A stretch of 64,000 nt of DNA from Siphonodentalium dalli. Its lineage: Eukaryota > Mollusca > Scaphopoda > Gadilida > Siphonodentaliidae. Under the pieces are notes generated by a model. That model was not told where the DNA came from and made no database searches. It was given only the letters and a program-made list of their open reading frames with translations. A program made the translations under genes and the position numbers. Below are positions 30,705 to 41,070 of the stretch, in pieces. Every line of letters starts with the position of its first letter. Position 1 is the first letter of the stretch. The stretch is taken from the NCBI GenBank assembly GCA_032622095.1, contig CP136063.1, forward strand, positions 64,493,897-64,557,896. The letters run 5' to 3'.

Positions 30705-32255
30705 CTGAGTTGTCAGGATAGGATCTTGTCAAAAGGTGTCCAGGTCGGTTCTCTGCAAATGGATCAACGGGAGAACAGTGACTCACAAAGGAAGTCCTTT
30801 TTCAATAGTTACCACAGACCCTGATTCATCTGACAGCGTCACGCCTACTGCACATTCCTTTGCCAATTGGTTGGAAGGCTGGAGTTTGGAAAAGTTGGCA
30901 CAGCTCTAGGATGCAGACAGTGAAATTGCATGGGTTAAGCAGGCAAAAGAAAAAAGGGCAGAGAAACCCAGTCCTGTTGAGCTATCTAAAATAAACTATG
31001 ACGTGGGCCCCTTGTGTACACATCGGAAAGCATTAATCATACAAGATATGATACTGTATAGAAAGTGTAAATCAATGGGTAGGGAGTTTTTGCAACTGGT
31101 AACCCCCGAGGAGATACAACAATTCATATTTTCAAAAACTACATGATAAAATCGCAGGTCATTTTGGGGGAGACAGGACAGTTCAAACAACAAGACAGAT
31201 ATTCTATTGGCCGGGAACAGACGATTATATTCACCGTTGGTGCAAAGCTTGTGATGAATGTGCACAGCGTAAACCTGGGCCAGGGGTTGGGGAGCATCCA
31301 TTACAACATGTTACAAACAATCACCCCATGCAATGTATTGCAATCGATATTCTTGGGCCATTACCATTAAGTTGATTAACTGACAGTAACAATGAGTATA
31401 TAGTAGTAACAGGTGATTACTTTACGAAGGAGGCCTTTCCTATTCCAAATCACACAGCACAAACCGTGGCTAATATCTTGATGACACAGTTCATCACATG
31501 ATTTCGGTGCCCGGGCCGAATTCATACCGATCAATGTTGGGAGTTTGAATCCCAGCTTTTTAGTGAATTGTGTCAGCAGTTGGGAGTGGAAAAATCACGC
31601 ACAACTCCATATCGACCTCAGTCCGACGGTATGGTTGAACATTTCAACCAAACTCTACTCAAAATGTTGTCATTGTTTGTTAATGGGACACTCATTTACC
31701 ATATCTCATGATGGCATATCGTGCAACCGAGCACAGTAGTTCTCATTGTTCGGCAAATTTGTTAATGTTAGGGCGAGAGGTTAAATTTCCTATTGATTTA
31801 ATAGTTGGACTTCCACCAGGTTCCCCACCACAATGTCCGATTGATAACAGTGATAAGAATTCCAAACCTATACCGTTTTCAATTGGGGAATGGGTGTGGC
31901 GTTGGTACCCACCACGAGCAAAGAGAAAATGGGTCTACGCTGGACTGGTCCATATCTTATTGTGGAAATATTAAACAATACCAGTCAGTATTCAGCTTAG
32001 TCCTGACAAGAATATTAAGAATTTTCATATTGGTCATATTAAATCATATGAAGGTGACAATACACCAGATAATTGGCTTTCTCCACTGAATGTACATAAT
32101 ACTGATAATGCAGTTGATAATGAATTTGATGATAATGTAGTTGATTATGCCATTAACTTTGATAATGAATACGATTCTGATCATTCTGATATAGATGATA
32201 CCTATCGGCCACCAAATATACAAACAACCACACGTCTTGGCAGAATTGTTAAATA
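30705..32255 (+). pseudogene. pol: Degenerate integrase of gypsy C
   Basis: Scattered in three frames: 'GHFGGDRTVQTTRQIFYWPG' with 'CDECAQRKPGPGVG' (zinc domain) near 31150-31280, Asp core 'IAIDILGPLPL' near 31340, 'HTDQCWEFESQLF' near 31530, Glu in 'DGMVEHFNQTL' near 31630, and 'GEWVWRWYPPRAKRKWVYAG' near 31890. Stops and frameshifts are frequent, e.g. 'R*FRCPG' near 31500. The C-terminal tail is acidic, ending just before 32256. It has decayed far more than gypsy B, E or A. Confidence 0.8.
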
Positions 32256-32276
32256 AAGAAAAGTCTATAGTCCTTA

Positions 32277-32299
32277 ACATTGTTCTAGTTTATTTACAG
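32277..32299 (+). promoter_or_regulatory. 3' splice-site-like tract before ORF3 of gypsy C
   Basis: 'ttgttctagtttatttacag' ends in AG at 32298-32299, two bases before ATG 32301. The new ORF starts ATGAGTGAT, the same three codons that follow the acceptor in gypsy A. Confidence 0.55.
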
Positions 32300-32300
32300 G

Positions 32301-32898
32301 ATGAGTGATTTTCTAGAAGGGATAGATAATGAACTGTGTACATTTCTCCAGGAAAACCGGCCAGTTTTCAATCTACTGGGCCAGAATACACAGTGCAGGG
32401 TTGCGGTGACGAGGTCTTCATGAAGCCTTTAAAGCTGTTGGAATAGGAATTGGAATAGGCGTCACCGACCAATAGATTATCTATTTAAATGTGCATCATG
32501 TGGAAAATTTAAAAGAAAATGAGATGGAAACAAACATCTAAAAACATTTAAGCATGAGGGACTGGGGAAATTGGTATAGACAACACCAAGTTCATGTCAC
32601 CAGGTGATGTGTTACCATCTCGCATACCAAAGGAGGATGAGAAGATATCTGAGAGGCATTACGGCAACGCGAAATATTAAGGAGGAAGCGGTTAAGAGAG
32701 GACGTTCCAGATTCTCTTCTTCCTGGTGAGACGGTGAATAGGGATGAGGAGATCATTGTGGAAAAGGATGGGACAGTGGTGAATCGAATAAAGAAGAATT
32801 GGCTGAGGAAGGGTGAGAAGGGCGCTATCACAGCCATTCAGAATTTATTAAGAGTGGATGATTACCAACTGTGGACTTTCTATTCTAAGACAATGTAA
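32301..32898 (+). pseudogene. C2H2 accessory ORF of gypsy C, degenerate
   Basis: It starts MSDFLEGIDNELCTFLQEN and breaks after about 40 codons. Further on a zinc-finger signature remains in another frame: 'FKCASCGKFKRK', a stop, then 'DGNKHLKTFKH' (C-x2-C...H-x5-H), near 32490-32560. A basic C-terminal stretch ('RIKKNWLRKGEKGAITAIQN') stays open to the stop at about 32898. The layout, acceptor then finger then basic tail, agrees with the third ORFs of gypsy A, B and E. Confidence 0.55.
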
Positions 32899-34612
32899 TT
32901 GTCTAAAAACAGTTGGGGGAATTTAGTGACTTTCAGTTTCCACTACAATATATGGACTCTCCTATTTCCGTGCATTTCTTCAGTAACTTTACAATAGTAT
33001 TATTCTAAGTTGGGCATCATGTGGTATAGGTTTACCATATGTGCTTGTTCTGGTAAATTTGATTGTATTCAGTAACTATATTACCAATTTTGGTAATTAT
33101 TCACGTAAAATATCCAGTTTAAATTCCCCGCCATTTTGGTGGGCCTTAGGGCCTAAATGTGAGATGAATCTAGCTTTCCGATTGGTCTGTACATTTTCGA
33201 CATGGGAACTAACTATTTCCTGGACAAATCCGATTATGATAGATTGGGGATACCCGCATGTTGAAAACTGAGCAATGGATGATTGAGTGTCTCCCATTTC
33301 TGGCTATATAAGCTAACGTTTGGATTCAGTCGCTGTTCCGTTGCTTTTACAAGGCCTGGGGCAAACATCAGCCCTACTGTCAGGTATAAGAATTTACTGT
33401 CCCGGCATACTTATAACTCATAACTGAGACTTATGAAATAGTTATGCGTGTAATGGTCTGATAAGTATTATCAACGAATCAGTAATTTCCTGGTTACGTA
33501 TAGATGGATACATAATTTCTATTTACTTATTCACGAATAAGTAATTGCCCATTTCTGTATTACTATTTACTTATCGATGAGTCGGTAGTTACATGTTTTA
33601 CTTATTAATGAATCAGAGTGTCCTGAGTGGCTTGATTGTCCAATGCACTGTTAATAAGCATCAGGTTCTAGATAATTGGAGGTCGAAGTTGATAAAATGG
33701 TATGGGTGATAAAATGGTATTAGTCAGCCATAGTGAACAGCCTGATCTAATTAAATCTTACATGACGTATACATTTGCCATGACCTCGATTCTCACTTCG
33801 AACTAACATGGCCCAAATGATATTACTGCATTGCGCATCGGTTACATGTCACATGACTGCCAATCAGCCCAATGAATTTGTGTTGGAGCAAACGATTAAA
33901 AGGGCCCCAGTGACTGGCAGATCTTTTGGAAATTTCCTCATCACTAACACGATTAATATATATATATTTTTTTCAATAGGCCCTGGATACAACTGATACG
34001 CAAAAACAGTGAATAATTAATCATCTTGGACATACCATGAATGTTCACCAGGTCTATTACCGGCAAACTTCAGATGTCCTTTAAAAAATTACATCCTTCG
34101 CCAAAGGAAGGGTACATATATAACAGGATATGTTCAGCCCTTTCATCATCTTGTGAAGAGATATTCTTAAAATGCTGAGTGGACCTGCAGATTATCCCAA
34201 ATTCACACCCTTGTCAGGTGTCCCCTAAATAGAAAACTAGAAAAATGATTGGGTCCTTTAATAAGCAACAATTGCACCACCTAGTTTATACTCGGTCGTT
34301 ACATCTGTATTAAACCAAAGACACAGAAATAAAGGATATTGAACGAGTATTTTGGTTATATGATAGTTATGAAAAAAGGTTGAATCAAAATAATAATTTT
34401 CTGCCTAAGGTTTGGCAAAACGAAAAATTTGTAGACGAGTTTCATAAATATCATGTGACCAAACACAAATTTCATTGGATTTCATTAGTGCATGCTGTAT
34501 GCTTTATTTAGCAATGCAACTCGATCAACTGCAGTATAAGAATCTGAAAAACAGCAGCAAATCAAGATAGACTACAGTGTTACTGATTCTTTAATTTTTA
34601 TAGAACTGAATG
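32899..34612 (+). other. Probable 3' LTR and flank of gypsy C
   Basis: A purine-rich 'gttgggggaa' near 32911 is a candidate polypurine tract. Downstream 'ggctatataagctaac' near 33303 is a strong TATA-like site and 'cgctgttccgttgc' may be an initiator, as expected for an LTR promoter. No second LTR was found, so its limits are unknown. 33400-34612 shows no gene. Confidence 0.4.
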
Positions 34613-35202
34613 TTTAAAGGGGTACTGTACGCCAAATGGTGTTGTTGGTTTCTATAGTCTCCGAGTCGGAGAATAAGGTAACAATTTTTTCATTATTTGA
34701 AAGTCTGTTGAGTACGAAGTAGTATTACGGATGACAAATTTACCGGAATGCAAAAATACAAATTGTCGTTGTCGAGTAATTTTTGTACATTTTTCAACCA
34801 AATGTATCAAATAAAAGTTATATTATATGCATACTAGTCCCATATACACATTTAAGTTATTGTATCGTCACTTGTCAGTGAGTGGCTTGGGCTTTCTCCC
34901 CGTATCATCATAATGTTTTAAACGATCGCGTGTGCCATCCGTTTACCAATCCAGTATCCCTCAATTAATTTGATTACGTCTTGCACACGGAAATTCGTAA
35001 TTTACTTTACGCCATTTTATGGCTCCAGTCATAAATGAAATTTATATCAAATTATTAACTTTGATTTTAAGATAGCCTATTAACCTGAGCGTTTACAGAT
35101 TACATCTTCGACTCAAATTACTTATGTTTCTATATATTATCGATATTAGATCGTTGTTATCACCGGAAATTTATTGAAAATGGCGTACAGTACCCCTTTA
35201 AA
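34613..35202. mobile_element. MITE family 2, copy A
   Basis: Inverted ends 'tttaaaggggtactgtacgc' and 'gcgtacagtacccctttaaa' bound a 590-bp non-coding element. A second copy is at 45623-46211 and part of a third at 47271-47512. The interior shares 'ctccgagtcggagaataagg' between copies. Confidence 0.85.
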
Positions 35203-35912
35203 GTTATAATATGCATCCGCTATTGGCTAGAAGTGCAACTGAGTGAGATTTGGGTTATTTCTATCCACAAGAGACCTTTACAAATACCATGAATATAAAA
35301 AATTTGCTGTTAAAATAGAATCATGTACACTTGAAAGATTTATCAGGGTGTCGCTCACCTGATACAAAGTGTCATGTGATCTATAGTCAAGAAAACTTTT
35401 GGGGCGACCAATTACTGACTCGAGTTAAGACTGACAATCGGATTTGCAAGTTTCATTACCAGAATCGTAAAGATGGTGCTATGATTTTAATGAAAATTCT
35501 TGACAACTTCTTGTGGTCGCTTTTCAATGCACACAAAAACATATTTCTGTTCCAGCGATATTCATTATTAGCCCTGGAACTACATCAATTGAGAAGCCTA
35601 GTAATGCTCTTTTCCTTAGGGACTTTATTTTTATTTGAAACATGACCTTGATTATATTGGGAAATCAAACTTTAAAAAGCTATATGAATGCTCATTTCGG
35701 ATATTGTTACATCATTTCATGCTACATATCACACAGATATTGTAATGGATGAGAATACGAATGATTCTTGTTATATGCTTACATTGTATAGAGTTAACAT
35801 TGAGCTCCTACTGCATTATTGCAGTATATATGCTTATACTGCGCTTCCTGAGCGGCAGTCTGAACATGTGCTTGCTTATAGAATAAAACATATTTGACAA
35901 ACACGCATTACA
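35203..35912 (+). repeat. Probable 5' LTR of gypsy D
   Basis: It ends 'cgcattaCA' just before a primer binding site and has an 'aataaa' polyadenylation word at 35882. The start of the LTR cannot be fixed, because no second copy lies in the window. Confidence 0.5.
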
Positions 35913-35928
35913 TGGTGTCAGAAGTGGG
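35913..35928 (+). promoter_or_regulatory. Primer binding site of gypsy D, tRNA-Leu type
   Basis: 'TGGTGTCAGAAGTGGG' is complementary, over 16 bases, to the 3' end of animal tRNA-Leu(CAA) (...CCCACTTCTGACACCA, from memory). It directly follows the LTR's CA. Confidence 0.65.
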
Positions 35929-36971
35929 AAACATCACGCAAAATGAATGATTTGGCGCCATGAAACCACTTGGTTTGAGTTATGGAGACACAGCAGAATT
36001 ATGGAGAAGATTTAAAGATAGTTTAGATGTATACATGGTAGCATCATGTGCGTCAAGTAAACAATTGAAAGTGAAGAGGGCACTAGTCCTACATCTTGTA
36101 GGAAAAGGACGAAAAATTGCTGGAAATTTTGACATACATGACAACACTTCATATAGTAGGGCGGCTAAGTGTAAAATTATGGTAAAATCGTTCAGTTGGT
36201 GATACAAGCATGAAACTTGGTATGCATGATCAATATATATTACTAAAACAAATTGCTCGACAAACCAATCAAAATGGCCACCGGATTCAAGATGGCCGCC
36301 ATTTTTCAAAATGGCCGCCGCATTGAACTTCTACCCAATATATAAGATACACTAACCACTTTTCGGTTCTTTTTTTGTTACAATATATAAGTAAATCATC
36401 CCTTTAAATGTTGCGTTATCATAAGTATGCAAAAATATTATTATTTTTCGGAATTTATTGATTATTTTCATATTTTTACAGGTTTTTTTCCTCAAAATTC
36501 TTCAAAAAATATCTAGATGACTACTTTTTCAGCAACTGCAACTATTGTATAGGTCTATATGTGGTATAACATAGATACTTAGTTTAAGGCATGCAATTTC
36601 TTTGATACTTCTCTTCTGGAGTTATTGAATTTTGTTCAATGATATGTGTAAATAGGCTGTTAACATACATGTGCAAGTTGGTATAGTGTGAGTTAAAATG
36701 TTTAAGTTATGCTTGGTGTTGATATTATTGACAACACAATTGCTAATATTAATAGTGTAATCAATTGTATGCATTTCATATTTCAAGTCATTAAATACTG
36801 TTGACATATCATTCCCTATTGTGTACAAATCGGTCTTCCATAATGTATTTTCTTAAGCAGATGACAAATTTCTCTGAAGGAGGACACAAACATGGTCACG
36901 ATGTGCTTATGACTTTCTCGGACTCAGTTAGTTCTTGTACTATCTCAAGCTTGTAAATATAATTAAGCGCT

Positions 36972-37435
36972 ACAAATTGCTGGAGCAGCAGAAATCATTA
37001 CTAAACATATGCTTGAACATCGTACCAAATTTGACAAGTTTGAACAAGGATGTATACAAAGATCTGTACCACAAAGCCTTCTGCAATTTGTATGTATGAT
37101 CGAGCATGGTGCTGACATCAAGTCACAGCTTACAAATGGTGCAACAAAGTCTGATTTGGCAATCGCGCAGTTATTACAATTCAACTTTCTCCTCGAGAAA
37201 TAAGGACAAGGCAAGGAATATTCTGCGTCTTCATAAAAGGAATGGGAAACCAAATAAATGCACTTTCTATGATCTAATCAAAAGAAATTCTATTTCAATT
37301 TTTCGGTCTTCTCCAGCTGAAATCAAATCAAAGAAAACAAGTACGAAAGATGATTGTCAACTCTTCTCTCGATTGTTTATTTCTTGTCAGACAAGAGAAT
37401 GTGACCTTTATGACCTTTTTGCAAATGAAAACTAG
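36972..37435 (+). pseudogene. Transposon protein, N-terminal region
   Basis: Two overlapping frames, with a shift near 37180: 'MLEHRTKFDKFEQGCIQRSV' and 'QLTNGATKSDLAIAQLLQFN' in the first, then 'CQLFSRLFISCQTRECDLYD' and 'LFANEN' in the second. I recall the same order of blocks (Gln-x-I-x-F-N, then 'LFSRLYIACQSR', then 'FFxHEN') in a large group of uncharacterised invertebrate proteins; this is memory, not a search. The upstream limit is not known, as no clear ATG with context is seen. Confidence 0.6.
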
Positions 37436-37474
37436 ATTTATCCAGCATCGATCAGTAACGATGGAAAACTTCAT

Positions 37475-38129
37475 ATGTGCCAGAAATCTCAATTGATGGA
37501 TATATTTGAGTTAACACTGCCCGAGGAATCACCCACTGCATATGCTGTGATAATAGATGGTTCTGACATAATAAATGTTCTTAAACCTAATAGTGTGAAA
37601 ACATTTGATGAATATGCACAAGATGATGTCATTCCTAAAATGCAGACATATTGTCATAAATATAAGAGAACTGACATCGTGTTTCACGTGTACAAGACAG
37701 GTAGCCGCAAACAGGAAACTAGGACAAAGCGCGGAAAAGGAATCAGGAGAAGGGTATCAGGATCTAGCAAAACTCTAGCAGACTGGCATAGCTTTCTTCG
37801 CGATGACAACAACAAAACAAAGCTACTAGTATTTCACTTCCTTGCTGACAAGATCATAACTGTTAATACGGACAATGGCATTGCTGTTACCAAAGGTGAA
37901 CATGTACAAAGTAACCATGAACTTGATTTGGATATTCTTGCACCATGCATGTACACATGAAGAGGCCGATACACGGATATTTGTGCATGCAAAACACGCA
38001 GTTCACAACAGTATCATAACCCAAGCCACCGACACGGATATAGTGATTATAGCTGTAATTGTATACTCAAGTTTAAAAGCATTCGGTCATAGAACGACAT
38101 TCAGAGGGATTCCGATACATGAGATTGTT
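37475..38129 (+). pseudogene. Transposon protein, FEN/PIN-like nuclease first half
   Basis: The 161-codon frame (37475-37960) has 'YAVIIDGSDIINVLKPNSVK', where Asp in 'IIDGS' sits where FEN/PIN nucleases hold their first catalytic Asp, then 'DIVFHVYKTGSRKQETRTKR' and 'KGIRRRV' and 'DWHSFLRDDNNKTKLLVFHF'. After a frameshift near 37955 comes 'HEEADTRIFVHAKHA' (Glu-x-x-Asp as in the EAE/EAD motif of FEN-type enzymes) and 'ITQATDTDIVIIAV' (Asp-x-Asp at the end of a beta strand). The order Asp, EAD, DxD is that of 5'-nuclease/PIN folds. The fold is inferred; it has not been modelled. The frame is interrupted by the MITE at 38130. Confidence 0.55.
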
Positions 38130-38748
38130 CACCTGATACAGACCAATGTTACTCTGTAGTAATACAAAACTATTAGTTAAAATTCCTGTGATATAGGGTA
38201 TGTAGCATGCCACGCCAGCCGTTGAGGCATGCCACATGTTCTTTGACAAGCTAAAATCGTAACATTGCCACAGGGTAATAACTCTATAAAGAATGCATAT
38301 TTACGAAATAACGGCGATTTGTATTAGAAATAACAACACCACAATAGATCAACTGTGGTGAAATATAAGTAAAATTCTTCTCTTGGGTGGGTGGGCTTGG
38401 GGGAGGTTTGGGATACGCTCTTTAAAAAACTTCTTCAAATATGCCCGTTATTTCGTCAAAAACACTTCTTCAAATATCTCCGTTATTTAGTTAATAAAAA
38501 TAATTTCTTATTTCATAATTCGCGCTATTTCGTCATTTCGATGCATTTTTTATTCCGCAATTTCGCTGTATTTTCCTATTTCGCTTTTTCGTGGTATTTC
38601 ATATTTCGATAATTCGCTATATTTGACATATTATGGGATATTGGCATGCCTCAACGGCTGGCGTGGCATGCCACATACCCTTTATCACTGAGGAATATTA
38701 ACTAATAGTTTTGTATTACTACAGAGTAACATTTGTCTGTATCAGGTG
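38130..38748. mobile_element. MITE with 8-bp duplication inside the TIR transposon
   Basis: AGATTGTT lies at 38122-38129 and 38749-38756. The ends 'CACCTGATACAGAC' and 'GTCTGTATCAGGTG' are exact inverted copies, and the pairing continues for about 110 bp ('gttactctgtagtaatac' and complement; 'catgccacgccagccgttga' and complement). An 8-bp duplication fits the hAT superfamily. The element is 619 bp and non-coding. Confidence 0.85.
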
Positions 38749-38756
38749 AGATTGTT

Positions 38757-39332
38757 ACAACAAAATGTTATGGATTTGTTTTGTCCATACAATTAGTGGA
38801 TGTGATGTGGTATCTGCATTTCGCGGGAAAGGAAAAAAGTCTGCATGGCAGGCATGGAATGTATTTCCAGAAGCTTTATCAATTTTCTCCAGACTTGGCA
38901 ATTCTCGAGTGTCCATCACCGAACATGACATTGCAGTAATCGAGAGATTCGTTATAATAATGTGCGACCGTTCAAATACATCCAATGACATTAATGAAGC
39001 CAGACTAGACTTTTTTTGCACGGAAACAGAGACCATACAATGCTATTCTACCTACAATGTTTGCGCTGTTGCAGCATGTGACCCGAGCCGCACATGAGGC
39101 AGGGCATATATGGGGACAATCATTGGCACATAAACCAGCTTACCCGAGTCCTGCAGATTGGGGATGGGCAGAAAATGGCAGTCACTGCGAACCATTTTGG
39201 ACGGAGCTTCCACCAATTGCCAAATGTTGCAGTCAGTTGACCAAATGCGGCTGCAAGAAGGCGTATAGTGGGCGATGCACATGCTACCATATTGGGCTTC
39301 CATGCACCACTTTATGCAGTTGTTGCTGCTAA
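38757..39332 (+). pseudogene. Transposon protein, GCD motif and CXC tail
   Basis: Coding resumes after the MITE with 'FVHTISGCDVVSAFRGKGKK' then 'SAWQAWNVFPEALSIFSRL'. The GCD...GxGKK arrangement resembles the GCDY...GIGPK helix-turn-helix that binds DNA in FEN1-type nucleases. A frameshift near 39060-39070 leads to the last frame (39057-39332), where 'CGCKKAYSGRCTCYHIGLPC' and 'TTLCSCC' form a Tesmin/TSO1-type CXC cysteine cluster next to the stop. CXC domains bind DNA and zinc. The pieces support one protein with nuclease plus DNA-binding tail. Confidence 0.6.
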
Positions 39333-39881
39333 GGTTAAAAGACTCTAAGATCTGATAGTAATGAATGTGTGTAGCTATCCCAGTACTAACAGCATATGTA
39401 CCGGTAGTGTGAGGTTAAATTGTTTGAAATTGAATTTTTTTTCACAATTTGAAAGTTAAGTGATATAAAAATGCCAAAATTTTGAAACGAAACAGCTATT
39501 TGTTACAATAAATTGTTTTAACATACTCAGGTTGTGTTTTAATTCAATTCAACCTTTAGAGATGACATAAGATCTCTTGTTTGAGTGATACATCGATAAA
39601 ATCGGTTAAATTTTCAAAATTCGAAAACTGACATAGCTGAAAATGGCGGCCATCTTGGATTTTCGCGTGGTTTGTCGAACAATATTGTTTAGTGGCCCAT
39701 ACTAATCATTCGTGCCAACTTTCATGCTTGTATCACCAAGTGAACGATTATACACTTAGCCGCCCTACTAATATGACGACTTGTTAACCAAATTTAGTGA
39801 TCATTTCGTTGGCAAGAGGAATAAGACATTTGAGAGATATTGTTTTACAACACTGGTGTAAGGAGAAATGCCGCTCGATGC

Positions 39882-40436
39882 AGGGGGGGGGGTGAAAAAA
39901 TTTCTTCCGGCACGTATGCCGGGGTGGGTGGGTGGTCAAAGCCACCAACAAGCAATTTTTTCCGCAACTAAAAAAATTTATTCCTGCTTGTTTTTAGTGT
40001 TTTGGCAATGAGTTGGGCTTCAAAACCACTTTGAATCAGTTTGAATGAGAGAAATAATGTAATTCTAACTGGTAAACTGACTGCAGGCAGTTATCGTGTT
40101 GTATTTTGTTGCAAATTTTGAAATCTAAGATGGCCGCTGGCAGCCATGTTTTTTTGGCCGAATGACCTCAAAATTACTCATTCCTATTTACATGTCCATG
40201 TTAACATCCATGATAAATAGTATGCACAGAAATTCATATACAGCTGTTTACAGTGAATTTCCCCCCGCAAATCTCTGTTTTAGTGTTAAAAGTGGGGGTG
40301 GGTGTTCAAAAATGGTCGGAAAAAACTGCCGAAAACGGAAAAAAAATTGGCGGTGGGGGTGGGTGGGTACAAAAAATTATCGAAAGGGAAAAAATGCCAT
40401 ACGTGCCTGAATTTTTTTTCCGACCCCCCCCCCCCT
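39882..40436. mobile_element. G-run-ended MITE in gypsy D gag, 9-bp TSD
   Basis: GCTCGATGC is at 39873-39881 and again at 40437-40445. The ends are 'AGGGGGGGGGG' and 'CCCCCCCCCCCCCT', with 'ccggcacgtatgcc' near one end paired to 'gccatacgtgcc' near the other. It is 555 bp with no ORF. If the ends are set at CAGGGG/CCCCTG the duplication would be 7 bp, so the superfamily (MULE or hAT) is open. Excision restores gag (Pro-Leu-Asp-Ala-Phe). Confidence 0.8.
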
Positions 40437-41070
40437 GCTCGATGCATTTCTGACCACCCTTCAGATGCAAGCTGCAAAATGCGCTTTTGGGGATCAGTTA
40501 GAAGAAAGCCTATGTGACCAAATCGTATTGGGAATACGGGGACATAGCTGTTAAAGAAAAACTGTGAAGAGAAAATGAATTGACGCTAATAAAAGTCAAA
40601 GACATGTGTCGTGCACACGAAAGTATCAAAACAGGTGAAAACGACATGTTGATGCCGTGAATAGATGAAAAGATAGTTCACGAGGAATTGACAGGAATTC
40701 AAAGAATGTGAATTCGGCAAATGGGAATACTAGTGACTACGTTGAGTACGTTCGAGACTGTAAGTACTGCGGGTATGGACACGGAAAAGAAAACTGAAAT
40801 GTAGAGCAAATGGACAAAAATGCAATATGGCGAAGTTAACCATCTTCGTTCCAAATGTAGGAACAAGCCGAAAACGATATAAACCCGTGCATGAAGTATA
40901 TGAAGATGCAGATACATATTCCGATGATGATGACGAGTTCATTGGAACAGTAACCAGTGCTGTTGGTATAACACTCCCCGGGTTCTTGAACACTAAGTCG
41001 GCAACTCTCAGACATAGACATTTATTATACACGTATATAATAGTTAACATCAGGCAGCCACGGTGTACAA

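Larger units (their letters stand above)
36154..39770 (+). mobile_element. TIR transposon coding for FEN/PIN-like nuclease with CXC tail
   Basis: Perfect 20-bp terminal inverted repeats, TAGTAGGGCGGCTAAGTGTA at 36154-36173 and its complement at 39751-39770, are flanked by a 3-bp ATA duplication (36151-36153, 39771-39773). Removing the element and one ATA restores the gypsy D gag reading frame (Ser-Tyr-Asp), which confirms the exact ends. Imperfect pairing continues about 150 bp inward ('gatacaagcatgaaacttgg' versus complement). It is 3617 bp and carries a broken gene for a FEN/PIN-like nuclease (see below) and a nested MITE. No DDE transposase motif was found. Confidence 0.88.
35960..41070 (+). 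pseudogene. gag: Gag of gypsy D, split by two DNA transposons
   Basis: ATG 35960 begins MKPLGLSYGDTAELWRRF, the start of a gypsy gag core, and reads to 'FDIHDNTS' at 36150. It resumes at 39774 with 'DDLLTKFSDHFVGKRN', then a stop, then 'MPLDA' at 39868-39882. After the MITE it continues with 'FLTTLQMQAAKCAFG' and 'DQIVLGIRG' from 40446. A CCHC-type knuckle, 'CKYCGYGHGKEN', is near 40758. Past that, a frame to about 41108 has an acidic stretch ('DADTYSDDDDEFIG') as in the spacer before protease. No RT follows, so only the 5' third of this element is present. Confidence 0.8.
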
